DNA from: Mycteria americana
Lineage: Eukaryota > Chordata > Aves > Ciconiiformes > Ciconiidae
Assembly (NCBI RefSeq): GCF_035582795.1
Contig: NC_134367.1
Location: 110,594,062-110,658,061, forward strand
Direction: 5' to 3'
Length of the DNA: 64,000 bases
The notes under the pieces are model-generated. The model was not told the origin of the DNA. It did not search any database and saw nothing but the letters and a program-made list of their open reading frames with translations. How positions within the stretch are numbered: position 1 is the stretch's first letter; each line of letters opens with the position of its first letter. A program made the position numbers and the translations under genes. This document shows positions 13,122 to 27,558 of the stretch, in pieces.

Positions 13122-13967
13122 GCATAAGAGCACCCCAACACTAGTTCACAGCTATTCTTAGCAGGGAGGGGTGGCATTTAGAATTTCAGAAGAACCTATT
13201 TCACAATAAAATCCTCAGCTAGGGAACAGAAATCAAGGACTCCATGCTGAAGAATAGCTGAAGAACTCAAAGACAAAACTGGTAGAGTGTTCAGTGAAGT
13301 ATCTTAAAATCTCTGCCACTGGCATTGAACCAAAATCAGTCCCTGAGAACAGTGAAAGCTCTTCAAGTTATTCATATGCACTGCAAGAGATCCTGAACGT
13401 ACAATTTAAAAAAATGCTGAATTTCCAAGGTTCTAAAAACTTTGCTGATTTATTCCAAGATAAACTCTTTTCTCAGTCTACTTACAGAACAGTAACTCAC
13501 AACTCCCTTCTGTGTAAGGATACATCCATGAAACTTCTAATGGCTTTTCTACACTCATCAAGACAGAATTTACTTGTCAGGCTAACAACTCAAAAGAAAT
13601 ACAGGAGACATGTATGAAGAAAATTCAAACAGCCTGTTCAACAAGCTATGAAAACCACTGACCATCAGTAGGATACTAACAGCATGACAGAAAACTTAGG
13701 CTAACTCATATTATTCTGAAGAGTGCAATTATGAAAATAAAAAGGGGGGATTTAAAAAGCAGACTTTCAGAGGCCTTAAGCAAGGTACCTAACTTGGAGA
13801 AAGTTTCAGTGAGAGCTTTGTATTTGTGACCATCCTTTACAAAAACCTCTCTCAGTTTTAGAACAGAATATATACCCAAATAATTTCTCCTTTTCCAGTT
13901 ATAATGTATGCTATAAATGAATTTGATTCTGGGTGGGTAATATTACAGCATGGGTTTGTTGTTTTTG

Positions 13968-13989
13968 TTTTTTTTTTTTTTTTTTTTTT
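13968..13989 (+). repeat. T22 homopolymer
   Basis: Uninterrupted run of 22 T preceded by gtttttg. No recognisable retrotransposed body lies next to it on either strand, so I treat it as a simple repeat rather than a retrogene tail. Confidence 0.85.
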
Positions 13990-16900
13990 AAACATCTTTT
14001 ATACTATGACAGCCATCACCTGTAAAACAACAGCAACCGCTAAACTACTTTATTCCTTTTCTTAGTAGCACATTACAAGCTGTAAAACTTCAGCAGGCCT
14101 CATGCTAAAAATCCCAACAGCAAACTTACTGAAGCCAGTGAGTCTCCATCTAGAATCAATTGCAACATCAGATTATGGATTTTATCTACTCTCAGAATTG
14201 TTAAAGGGCTGAAAAGAAAAACTAGAGACTTATCTTCATTTCCCTACCATGTAAGTCATTCTGGCTAAACAGTACTTATACAAGAGATGGAGAACAGTGC
14301 CTACCGACAAATTTATGTCACTTTTTTTTTTTAACAATATTAAAGATAAATTGCTATTATCAATTGCATATAACTCTGCCAAGCCTTTGAGTCTGTGCAA
14401 CTGCCTCAGGCTTTTTAAATATATTTCCAAGACAAATATCAAAGAAAAAAAAAACCAACATTTGCCAATAACATTAAAAATGTTCTAGCCACTTAATTGG
14501 AAAATCCCATACTTTAGAGAACTTGAAATTTTGCAGGGCTGCCTTTGCATCAGGAATACACAGCACTTTGAAGCATACTTACACATCAGCAAATATCACA
14601 TGTTTATAACAACTTTAAAAGCCACATAAATTGTAGTTTTCTAGTGAGTTATGCTTAAAGGCTGGCTGCTTTCCAAGGTAAGGATAGTAGAAACAATAGA
14701 TCTGTTACCTGGCAGGCTTCAAAGCAAAAGAGGAAAAATGCAGTAGTTCTGCAGAAAATTTACAAATGTTTCATTCCCACTAGAAGCCGCAGAAACAGTT
14801 TATTTCCATTTGTTCCATTTCTGGACATGAAATCCTGTTCTCAATCTGTTATGTTTTGGTGAAGATGGAACACCCAAAGCAATATAGGCAAAAACCACAC
14901 CATTGCCAAACAACTGTCCCACTACTAACTAATATTTCTGCTTCAAAACCTTACAGTAAGAGATGAAGTTCTGCTATGCTTTTCGGAGCCTGCTAGAGAA
15001 CAGTCTTCAAATCTCATTTGCACAGCTCACCAGCAGGATCAGTCAACTGCATATCTGGATATTTCTAAGATTACATTACAAACCAGTGTTAAGAACTGTA
15101 GCTTTAACCCCATCTTCAGCTCCGTAATTCTTTCTTTCCACCAGCTACAAAGGGAGGCTTCTCTTCTGACAGAACTCCAAAGGGATGTCCTCAGGGCTTC
15201 AAGTCGACACAGGTCTTCAAAGCCATTTCTAAGAGAGCACTGCATTTCACAGTATAAACACTTCCTTCACCCATCTGCGTGGTTCTGTGCATAGATGCAA
15301 GCTTTGCCTGGGAAGACGCACGGCTGGGTTAGACGATCTGCACTTCAGCTAATAAAGCTCCGTGTCTCAGCAGGGATTCTCAGCCCATGCACAGCGGGAG
15401 GCTGATGCAGATACACTGCTTCTGGTTCCAGGGCTACTGAATCTGACTCTATAAAACACACAACATTTTTCTTCAAACTTTAAGTGTTCTCAAAGCCAGA
15501 AAATGTTTTACCAATATAGTATAATAAAGCAACTCATGTTTCTTGTTAAAGCTGAATGGCTTTGGTCCCTCAAACACATAGGAAGATATGAGCGACTGTT
15601 TGATTCTTACTTGTAAAGTGTTTTGCATTTAGATGCAAAGACCCAATGCTATTGATGAATAACAAAATGTTTTGCATGAACATTTAGCAAGGTCATTTCA
15701 TCCTATAACAAATTACCAGTATGAGAAGCTAAATAAAGCAATTCAATGCTGAAGCAACCAGATAAGTTATCTGCCAGTGCTTATGCAATACTTTACCAAG
15801 CCACCAGAAGACAAATGGAAAAAAGCAACATCTAAGACTAAGACTTTTAGCTTTTTAGCTTTGTATTATGTAAAACAGTAGCTCATTTGAAACAGAATCT
15901 CAGTTTCTAATAAAGTTTGCCAGAACTGAAAGGAGCTTATAAAAAAGAATTAAAAGTGGTTTAATAGGTGTTGTATTTCCCATGACAAAGACCAAGTCAA
16001 TGTTACAGTAAGAATGAGTTTCAAGTCAGCTGCAAATACATTTGGCAGTTGCAGATTCATTAGATAGACGTGCTGTGGCAGACACATAGGTACTAGGCAA
16101 TTCAAGAATAAAGTACCCATGAAATAATTACAGAACAGCAAGTGACCCAGTCAGGGAAATAACCCATTATAGCTATTCAGGGACTACTAGATTTTACACA
16201 TGTGAGCAAAACTCTAGCTTAACAAGAGCTATTCGGAAAAAAAGGGGAGGAAAGAAGGAAAGCCTCACAAGAGCTATAGATAAAGAGCCTCCCAACACAC
16301 ATTTGGGGCATTTTGTTATAGACCAACTGACGGCTTCCAGTCTCCGACTCAGTACCACTGATGTTGCTACAAAAGTGCCTTAAAAGCTCCAAAGTGATAG
16401 GGGAAAGGAATAAAAAGACAGAACAACTTTTAAAAGACCGTGATTGTTGAAGCAAAAAATTATTTGGATAGTTAAGGAAACTATGCTGCTCATACCTCAA
16501 GGATGAGAGGCCAGAAGATAAAGAACACCCTGACCTACACCAAAACGATCACGTGGAAGATAAAGGAGACAGGTGACAAGGTAGACATAGTCTAGAGAAC
16601 ATTATTTATTGGTATCCCTCTTATTATTATTTCTTTTACAGGGGAGAAAAGGAATCTAAGAGGAAATGCAATGACTCAATCTTTGCACTAAATAAATCAT
16701 ATCCAAAAAAGGAAGATATTATCCAGATTTGGCTGTGCAGATCATGCTACCAGAAATACCTAAATCAGGAATCTTCTCATAGCAGTTTTTATAGTCATGG
16801 AACATGTTTCATACCAGCTGTATCTAGACTTTTCTTTAGGGCCAGACAGATTTAGAGTTAATGATCTAGCAATTCATTATAAGGATTTTGTTTCCTTTTT

Positions 16901-19900
16901 TTTTTTTCCCCTCTCTTGCTACAAGAATTTCTCTTCCAAGAAGGTCTAGCATTCTCTCAGTTATTTCCAACAGGGAACACACCCTGGCATATGTTTCCCC
17001 TTTTACCAAGTGCCCTGACCTTTCAGGGAAAAGATTATATAAAACCACAGAATTCCTGGAAAGAATCTGCTATTTCTGATTAGCATACTAATATCACAGA
17101 AACAGAAGCTAGAAGAGCTTATCTTCAAGCTGTAAAATATGCTCATTAATAAGTGAAGTACCTGGGCAACTGGCTAAAGATATATATGAGAAAGCACGTA
17201 CACCTTTCTAGCTGCATTTGCAGAAGAATTCCCAACTGCAATCACAGCTCTTGAAATGCCTTTAATGAGTTCATTGCAATGGGCACTGTGGAAGTGATAT
17301 TTTTATTGGGGAAATTACAAATCATGGACTTGTCAAAACCAGATGCTTATGACATTGCACTTCCCTCTCTTCCTCATCAGTTTGAGGCTTCTCCCTGTAT
17401 CTTATGAAAATAAACACACTGCTGAAACTCTCACTACTCCCAAATAACCGAAGAACAATATATCTTTACATACTGGGACACTTTGCATTCAAACAATACA
17501 GCCTCAAGAAAATTAGTTCACTTCTGGTATGACTGCAAGGCATGCTGAAGTTAAGAAAAAAAATCATCATAAGCACAGCTACAAAGTTGAACACAGAAGC
17601 GCCAGCATTAAAAATAACAGCATTGACAATGAAATATTCTTATGTCCCAGAGCTAAGTGACATTTTTCATTTGAGCATAGAACAGACAGCTATCTTACCC
17701 AATACTGAGATGTTCAGCTCTGAAATACGTTTGTTGCCAGCAAGACCATCACGCAAACAGCTTGATAAACAAAAGCAAGAGTAGTAATGGCAGATGATGC
17801 AACACAAGGATCGAAGACCTGATATTACACAGTATCACTTGGAGTCTATTAAAGCTATTCATTTATGCTACCATAAGTAAATACTAACAAAAGCATGGAA
17901 ACTATTTAGAGAAACTATAGTTACAAGACCTTCATCAAACAAGGGACAGGAAAATTGTTCCAACTCTTTACTAAAATGTTATGAGTTAATTAACTGACAG
18001 TTGGGTCAATCTCCTGTCTTTCCCAGAGGCATAAAACCAAGACGACATGCAGGGATGCTTCTTTCCAAGCTCACGGGCAGAATGAATAGTATATGAATTT
18101 CTGTTTTAGTGGAGGCACCTAACTGAGAAACACTCACTCCTAGACATCTGAACTCATCCTGAGCAGGGTCTTAAACCTAATTCTCCACAATGGCACTAAA
18201 ATAAGAGCCCCAGTGACAAGCAAGGCAAGGGTCCTGCCCTTCAGAGTTCTGACTTCTCCCCTCAGCAGGCCCACCTTGAGCAACTATTGATGCAGTAACA
18301 CCTCTGAAAAAGCTAAGCTGTGATTGTTGAGTTAAAAACTCCTAATTTTAACTTTCACAGGGGAACATACGCAGACACTTCTTTTGAGTGCTTCTACTCT
18401 CAACACTAAATATGATTTCTTGTATGTACTTTGATCTGAATTTATGCAAGACCACTGTCTTCCCATGAGGGTAGCTCTTAATATGTACATGGCCTTAAAA
18501 GCTCTCCACAGAAATGCAGAGGATTATATCATTTTATTTAAAGATTAATAATGCATTTTTCACAGTTTAAATAGAACATAAATGTTTGCAACTTCTACTA
18601 CAGTACCCACAAATGTGCTGTGAGAAAAATCCCAGGCTGTTATAGTATCAGTTATATACTTGGATTAACACAAATAACTGATTAAGGCCATAATTTCTCA
18701 AGGCTAAACCATATCATTTTTAATTTTACATAAAGTTGCTTAACACTCAAAACTTCCTTCTCGCACAAGTCATTTTCACCTGCTCCTGCTGTTGTCACAG
18801 ATTAACAGCCAGAGAGAGAGGACAGAAAGAACCAAAACAACGCAGTAGTGGGAATAAAGGAACATACCATGTCAAAGGGAAAGTGTAGAGCTATTGGAAA
18901 GCCCTGTATTACAGCTAAGCAAGGCAAAACAACATGCCTTCTAACAAAGACAATTTGAAGCCAATTACAACCCAGAAGATTAATGTACTGACTCAGACGT
19001 ATATGAGCCTGAGTTTTCCATCACCCATCTTTCCCAAGAACCCTTGCCTAACTCACTGAAGGAGGGGTAAAGCTGGTTGTGAAAGAGTTTTCAAAAGTGC
19101 AGTAAGGAGAAAATTTGAAAACAACTTGAGGAAACATGGATTCCTGCTGAGCACAGAGTTTTCAACAACAGCTCAGATTTATTATATTGAAAATTTTTTT
19201 CCAACATAGATACAAGCTACAACAACGTGTGTTTCCTTTCCAATTCAGCCACAGCTGAACATTTTATTGAACCATTACAGTAAGAAAAGAAGCTTTCACA
19301 AAAACTTTTCAAAAAGATCTCTTCTTTTGGAATCAAACATATATTATTAAAGTAATGCTGGTAAGAGGAATCAATCATTGGACTAAGTGATGTAAGGATT
19401 GCTGAGCAATTAAATCTGATTACTAATTTTGATGTATTGATGAAAACGCCAGAACAGAGTATTCAGAAAAATACACTGAAGACAAATGTTCATGAAACTA
19501 TTCTCCAAGTCTTCACTTTCCCTCTGCCCTGGATTTTAATATATCAAGAAATGTAAACAACCTTCTACATCAACATTTAGAAAAGTTTTATGGGCAATGC
19601 ATACAGTAATTCAGTTTTTAAAAAAGATATTACTACCCATACTTACTGTTTAATCAAAGGTCTCTTTTAATTTGTTTGGGGTTTTTTTTGCTATAGAGAA
19701 TAGTGAATAGGAGGGGAAAAAAAGAAAAAGAGTAAATGACACCTTTGCTAGTTTCTGTTGTAAAAGGTAAGCTAGCAATAGTCACCAAAGCCAGGATTTT
19801 TAGATCCTCCTCCACCTTCACCAGTTTACTCATATGACAAATTAACCTTCTTTTCAAAGAGTACACTGAAATAACACACCAATATAAATTCTGTTTGGAA

Positions 19901-22900
19901 GCAGTTGGCTGGTCAAATAGCACATGCGTAGCCCTGCACTACTCCCAGCATGTGCTACTCTTTGATATATTCCCATTCGGCAAAGGATGTAGAGGTAAAG
20001 CTGCAGCTGGTGCTTTGAAGGGAGTATCATTAGGGGATAAAAACAAAAAATTCAAAAGGATCAAGGTTTTATTATGGCACAACCTATTTTCTAAATAAGT
20101 TTCTAACAACATCAGATGAACCTTCCCATTGATTTCCTTGCAGAAGGCAAAACACTTTTTGTACACATGCTACAGTATTTACAATCAAAAAATCTTTATT
20201 ATTTACATAAGTCATTTTTAAAATTTCTCCTTGTAAATCACATCTGATTCCAGTATTAGGTTTTATTTTAGCCTTCTTCCCCCCCCCCCCTTAACTAAAC
20301 TTTGCTCCATAGAAATATCAGCAATTATGCTTGGTGGAACGGGGCAAGAAGTTCACACACAAAGCTCTCTCACTGAATAGGCAGTGATGACAGGATTTGT
20401 TAAATATGCATTTTCTCACCTTAAAGGTATCTCACTGGAACAGCCTGAGCGCAAGAAGAAAAAGTAATGGTCTCTTGGCAGCACATACAAGCTGCCATTA
20501 TTGTGATGAAACACTAAACCACAAGCAGCTTCCAGAGCGAGACGTGCTTAGGTAAAGGAGCACAATTCTTCAAGTGTTTTAGCTTACATAGATGCTGAAG
20601 TCAAAAGAATTGAAATAATTTTAAGAATCACCTTCTACGTCAGCTTTCACCTCTTTTGTTATGTATATTACAATAACATTACTATATATCTAGAGTAAAG
20701 GTTTGGTTGGTTATTTTTCGAATCTTTGAGAGAAAACATTAACTTGAAAAGAAAATAGCTGTCTTCTGCGTCATACCAGCAAAGTAGTACAGACTTTTTA
20801 AAATCCTGGATCAAAACTACCTTAGGCAATTTTGAATTTACCGAGCCTAGTACCAATCCCTCAAAGAAGGCTTTCCTTCATTTCATTTTGGGCATTTACA
20901 TAAGTGCCTTAAGGTGGGTTACTGGAATTATTTCCCCTCATTCCTCATCCCATCTCGCCCCATTCAGTAGGCTGATCCTATAATCTAATTTCACAAAAGA
21001 AAACTCCACTTTCTTTTCCTGTGAAGCAGCAAATATACACACAGCTTATTTTCATGGAGGCTTGATCTACAGGGGGTTAATATTTTAGAACTTCTGAGTA
21101 AAATTTGCAATCACAGTAGGAAAAGCTAAAGAGACACTTAACCTCAGGGATGCCTCACTCTCCTCACATTTTTGTGACATTAGAACCATCCAAATGCAAA
21201 ATACTATGCAGGCAATATTTTTTCAAGTTTTTCTTCTGAGAAAAGGGATGGAAGAAACGGGGTACAGGATGCCCTGGAAGAGTTTCCTGTTATGAATAAA
21301 GGTTTTCCTACAAGAACATGCAACTATCGCTGTACACCCACACAGCTTGGAGTTTTGAACAGTTTTAGCAAATAATGAAGTTTAACCCTTTCAAGCTGTT
21401 TGAGAGATCAGTTCAAGACCCAGGTTATCAGACTCACTAACATTTACATATGAAAAGGATAAGAAGTGATGATGAAAATTGCCCTTTTTCTCTTTGCATA
21501 CAAGAAGTGACTAAACATGTAGAGTCATAACAAACTTCAGCAATGAAAAATACTCTTTGCAAAATGAAGTGCTTTTGCAAAATAGCTCCCTCTTCAGTTT
21601 TCTTTCTGTTTGTTCCTGCCAACTTATGCAAAAGTATTCTTCCATCAATGCCACCAGAAGACAATTGGAAAACCTGTGTTAGATTCAAACTGTATTTTAG
21701 GTGGCATGGGCTTGTCCTCCTCAAAGCTTAAAGCCAGAAGATACCATTACATCATTTAATCAAATGTTTATGGAAGGCTATTCAATTCAGTTCACTTAGC
21801 CAACAATAGTTTGTCTAGAACAACGTTGGTTGCCCAAGGTTGCCCTGTTTGAAGATACCAGCATGTGGATATCTACCGTGTCCTACTATTATGCTATTGA
21901 CCCATATTTCAATTTAATAATTTTGTTTCCATATAGATAACTGCAAGCTAACCATGAAACTTCAGTCTTCATTTAGATAAACTGGACAAACATAATAATA
22001 CATCACGAACAGCTAAGTAGAACACATTACTAACACTACTGAATTTGATCAACCAAACTTATTTTCCGTATAATCATATGTATTCAAAGACCATCCTAGA
22101 CCAGATTCACACTGGGCAAACATTGCCATGACCACTAGAATTTTCCCTTAGCCAGTTCTATTTTCAAAAGAAATTATAAATTAAAAAAGTAACCTACAGA
22201 TGATAAAACACACATCAGACAGAAAGACTCCCTACTCACTATGCTGTGAGGTTAACCCATTACCCTCTAATAGTCTCAAGGATGTAATCTATTACTAATG
22301 CCACGAGTACCCCAACCTCCTGCCCCATATACACTCTTTATATATATAATGCATTAGTAATAGGCTACCAGTCCTTAATAATGGACTATTTAGTACAGTC
22401 ATTAAAGTGGTAACATTTTAAATGCCACTGATTTCAAAATTTTCTTCCTTTTGTCATGACAGCTATATTCACCAGATAATTTTTCTCCTGACTCAGGAAC
22501 AGCCACATTTGCCTCCAGTCAAATTATTCGTAACTGAAAAGAATCAACAGTGACTAAGCTGGGAAATTTAGTTTGCCTAGTTTATCAGAGACTTTCTGAG
22601 CATGCATCTAATTTACAAGAACTTGGCCTTTCAGCAAATACTTATAGCTATTTGTACATTCAGAGACAAGAACACAAAAACAGGATTGTAAAAATCAAAC
22701 TCAGCAGCAAGTTTTTGCTCAGGGTTCCTACCTGGTTGAACAAACAGCTAAATAGCATATATTGGTACTTAGATATACTGATACTTCAAAACAAGCTAAA
22801 AATTTACACTTTACATGTGGAAATTCATAAATAGACCTAAATCAAAAGTGAGCTGCAAGACACCTACCTATTCCTGGATGGAAAACTCCATTTTAGAAAG

Positions 22901-24600
22901 GGGAACTAAGCCAGCATTGCCAGTCGAGGAAATTGCCACTTCCTTTCAGTATTTGCAAGTTCCTATGACATAAGAGCTGGAAGTTAATGCAGGGAAGATT
23001 TCTCTAGTTATATTGGGGTGGGAAGGTGGGGGGGTAGGGTTTTTTTATTACTATTTTACTTTAATCTTATTTTGGATTTCAGTCTTCAGTTTGGTCTTAA
23101 GACTTCCGTTCAAGTATCCCAAACTTGTTTCAGATGTAGTAATTTATCCAACTAGAAGAAATTATGCTGTTAGTGATATGGAAAGAGCCTAGCTAAGAAG
23201 TGAGCTTAATTTCTCTACAAAATAAGCTCCTTTTTCATAAAGGATGAATAAGTTTAACCATGAAATTTTCAACATTAGGAGGACTGCCCTACTTATGAGC
23301 AGGACAGGTAGGTATGTTTCTAATTAAAAAGTAAGCGACATTCTTCATTCAAGGTTCTCCATTTGATTGCTTATAAGTTTAGCTAGTTACAGAAAAAGTA
23401 GTACGTGTTCACATAAATCAAAGATACTACCAATGTGTAGATCAAAACTGAATTAACCTCTGCAGGCAATTTTACTTCTAGTATTTAAGCTTTATTTCCC
23501 ACCAAATTAATCATTGAGAATTTAAATAATTTCATTTGTTTCTCTAGGGAGATCACATGCTTTTTCGAAAGACTCAGGTCTTGTAAATAAGACAGTTTAT
23601 CTGAACCCTGGAAGGGGGTGGGGAGAGGAGGGGAGGGGAAAAGAGGACAGGCCTTAATTCACTGTGAGGAGCATTCAGATAGTTTGGTGATCAGATCATA
23701 CAAACCTTTATGGAATAAGATATTCCAAGAAACACTGCCAAGATCTTTAAGGGTTTACAATGCTTCAGATGCATTGAATGGTTATACTAAACCTTAATTG
23801 AACTAGAAGAACATATTATCGTGGATATTTCTGCAAAAGAAGTAAGCCCTATCTTACAGGTACTAGAAGAACGCTGAGAGTCTTGATTTTTTTCCCCTTC
23901 TAAGAAAAATTATATTGAGAGCTCTAAGCATGTCCAAGAGTTTGGTCAGACTAGATGTATTTACAGTAAATTAAGTATTTATGGATTCCACAGAACTTTT
24001 TTTAGGAGTGGCAATGACTATAGGTTGGTAAAGGACTCTGGTATTCTATCAACCTTTTACACCTCTCACACTGGACAGTATTTCTGTTTCTCCAATAAAA
24101 AGGAATTAGTCATGCATGTTTTCAATCCAGAAAAGAGCTGCCCTTATCACTGTAGAAGATGCCACGTGGCATTTCAGGGAATGAGTTCTAGAGAACTCTA
24201 TATCCAGCAGAAAGAGTGGACCTCAGCATGAACTGAAAACTGCAGGTCAGAAGTTACGAAACCGTAACAAATTCCCTCATTGACCTTCTGTCAATACAAG
24301 ACCTTTGCAACTATCAATAGACATCTGCTAAAATAAAACATCCTACTTCCCACCGCCTCTTCCCTCACACAATACATCTCTGATTAATATCAGTTTTCTT
24401 CAGAAGTGCATTCCTTGCTTCCTGTCTTTGCCCATGGGCTGTAAAGAGAAGTTAGAGAAAAGAGGGCATCTGTCCCTAGGGAGAATAGACTGCAATGTCT
24501 AAGCGCTCAGAAGACACAGAATAACTTCAACACTGAATATACATACACCTTTGCAAATTCCACATCACACTGGGTAGGAAAAAGCTACCTACTTGTCTTA

Positions 24601-24660
24601 AAAAAAACAAACAAACAAAAAACCACACACACACACACAAAAAAACCAACAAAACCCCCA
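24601..24660 (+). repeat. A-rich and CA-rich simple repeat
   Basis: A compound low-complexity stretch: A-run, (CAAA) units, an eight-unit (AC) dinucleotide core near 24624-24639, then more A-rich and C-rich sequence. Only slippage-type expansion is implied. Confidence 0.85.
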
Positions 24661-24931
24661 AACTATGCACTTAAAAAGGAATCAAGTAGGAAATGAGTCA
24701 TGGGGAAAATTTCAGGGAAATTTCATATGAAAAGGAAACCCATGAGCAATTTCATAAAATTTTCCATGCCCACTTGTCCTGCCCGCCCTTTCTTTTTTCT
24801 TTCCTAGAGGCTTGATAGAAGAGGACAGGCCCCAAAATACTTTTTTTATTTATCCTGCTATTAGAGGGAGAACAAAACAAAAGAATAGACCACAGTATGC
24901 TCTGACGCCCTGAAGATTTGTCTGTTGCATC

Positions 24932-24985
24932 TTTTTATTAAATTATTTAATTAATTTATTTAATTTTATTAAATTAAAAAAAAAA
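24932..24985 (+). repeat. AT-only tract with direct and inverted repeats
   Basis: More than 50 consecutive A/T bases built from TTAAT/ATTAAAT words. The 11-mer ttattaaatta occurs twice, near 24936 and 24967. Because TTAATTAA-type words are self-complementary, the tract can also fold on itself. It could be a matrix-attachment or easily melted element, but the sequence alone does not show that. Confidence 0.75.
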
Positions 24986-27330
24986 GTATTGCATCAAGAG
25001 CTTGCAACTACAAGCATTCAAAAACTATGAATCAGATTGCCAAAAAACCCAAACACATTAAATAACCATTCCACTTGAAGTTTTCAGACATGCTGTAAGG
25101 AAATGAATGGTTTCTTTCTTGTCCTATGTCAAACGGGCAGGTGGAAAATTCCCAAGCACGTTCTTCTCGTGGCTATGTTCTCAATCAGCTGGAAAGCAAA
25201 TGTGTCAAAGTCCCAATAAGATCACTTGGATTTATGTCTTAGTTCCCTCCCTGACACTCTGAACCAGCCTTCTGTCTTTGCTCCTGCACTAGAGAAACCA
25301 AAAACTTGGGATTGTTCAGATGCAGAAGGGGAAAAAAGATCCCTATAGATGGAGATGTTCTCAACACCCCTACTTATCAATTGGCTGTACTTAAGCAAAT
25401 TATCCTCTTTCCTCTGTAAATATCTTAAGTCATCACCTAATTAAAGAAAGAAAAGCAAGCTTCTTTGCTGTCTTAGGTCAACTTACTTTTTTACAGAGAG
25501 CACAACAGTTTGAAGAACAGATGGAAATACCAGCTGGAAGCTCTAAAGGACACTGATCTTCCTACCTTCTTAGAAGACTGAGGCACAGTGTTCTGCTCGA
25601 TACGTTTACCTGTTCACACGCTTACAACCTTTGCAGCTTCTAAACAGCACTCAGATTCAGTCTTGATTCTGAACAGGGCTCAAGAAAAGGCTTTCTCAAG
25701 AAAAGTTTACCACAAATAGAGTCTGCAGGGTAATTTGTTTGAATGAATTCAGAACAAGAAAAATTGAGTCCTTGTGCAAAACGTTTGTTTCCAGGAGGCT
25801 CACAAAGGGATTCTGCTACTAAAACGACATCGTGTTTGTCTCTAGAACAAGTGTGGTTTTCCAGGAGTCTTCCAATGAGACATTGCCTGGACTTGATGAA
25901 TCAATTTTTCTAGCTTTTGCACTCTCCAAAAATAAATAAATAAAAAAAACAAAACAGAAACTACATTAGCAATCAAAATAGAAGCAGAAACACAGGAACT
26001 GAGTACACAGACATGGTCCTCAGATTCCAGACTATGTCTCAGTTTGGGTGGCTGTTCCCTCTGGTTTGGGAATTCCAGTCTGACAGACATTGACCTGGAA
26101 ATACTTCATGGATACTAACTCTCTGGAGAATGGTCACAATTAGGATCCTCAAAAAACATCTTAGGGAGGTCACAAGTCCCACCATGACTCACACAGGTAG
26201 CAATGGTTTCAAGGAAACAATTATTAGCTCTTTGAATGTGTCACAGCACAGTTCATACACAGTCATTGCATTATACAGATCAATCATGTAGATCTGACAG
26301 ATCAAAAGGCAGCAATCTCACAGAGTTTGAATGCATAAACCCAGGCAGCAGAACTTCCTCTTGTAAATCCACTGATGAAGAAATTGTTCTTTCCTATCAC
26401 ACATATGAACATGATTAAATTCAATGACTTGTTGATATAAAACACCTTTGGGGGAAAAAAAAAAATCTCTTTAAACTCTCACAATAGTGAATTCATTGTA
26501 ACCCCAAGAATTTCAACTAAAATAAGAACACCTGTAGAGAACAGCAGCACATGTGACTCAAGACAGACAAGCTGCAGCCAGCCACCAGCATTCAACCAGT
26601 CAAAGAACTGACCTTGTGAACTCCGTTAATTGTTGCCACACACATCTGGTATAGAAGAAACCCAAACAGCTATTCTGTAGTTGCAGATAACATTCTGATT
26701 ACTGCTCTAAAAACCTGCTTCCTGTCCCTCTTGCTGTCATTCAGTCTCAGTTTCTGATCCTGCTTCTCAGCAGTGGTCTTTGGCCCTTCAGTTGTATTAA
26801 CTCATTCTGCCAGCACAGCCTTGGTTTCTAATCCCACCCCTGGTCTGCTTACACCAATTCCTGGATCTCACTGGCCTACTGTACCCCCTCATCCTACTTA
26901 CTACTTCTGATCATGTCACTGAAGCTGGAGGAGGAACAAGCAGGCATGGATCAGAGAATCTCTAGCCTAGGATCACTCTCTCTGGAGCTTGTATCCCCTG
27001 GTTTTCCAGTTCTTCACAACAGTATTTCACTCCCTCTGTCCCAAACTACAGAATCTATCCACTCATGCCCCAGTTAAGATTCCTCACTATCAAGTGAAAG
27101 AAGAGCAACTAGCATCAACCCAATCAATACCCTAGAAACAAGAATAACAGCTGAGCATCATCAAGGACCTAGCAGTTGCCTTAGAATTTCTTGCAACCTT
27201 AACAGATGTGGAACAAAACCTTAATGGTCAGATAAAAAGTATACGCTTTACAGTACTTGTTCTCTAGAATTTTCATTATGGCATCTACTCTGAATTAGAT
27301 CAGAGGCTGAAAAAGAGCCTTGTTTATTTT

Positions 27331-27558
27331 GTGGATTCTCTGGGAAGTTTTGTTATTATTCTGGGACAGGGAAGGAGAGGAACATTTACAAAAAACCTGG
27401 CAAGAAGTGGCAACACCCACTTTTCCTTTGTTATTTTGGCCCCCATTGCTGATATTTTTGGATTTTCATTCTGGAAAAAGGAGAAAGATGAGGAATTGTC
27501 TGAAGGAGTGATTGCTGGGCTGCATGCCCTCAGAAAATTGGAAAATTGCCCAGGCTGA
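27331..27558 (+). other. Isolated 75-codon open frame, unrecognised
   Basis: A 75-codon frame begins at an ATG and reads MDSLGSFVIILGQGRRGTF, ending in IAGLHALRKLENCPG and a stop. Its composition is more protein-like than most chance frames here: balanced, with charged KKEKDEE and few low-complexity runs. No family is recognised and no clear flanking splice pair was found. A relic of an unidentified mobile element, or chance, are the likeliest explanations. Low confidence as a gene. Confidence 0.15.
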
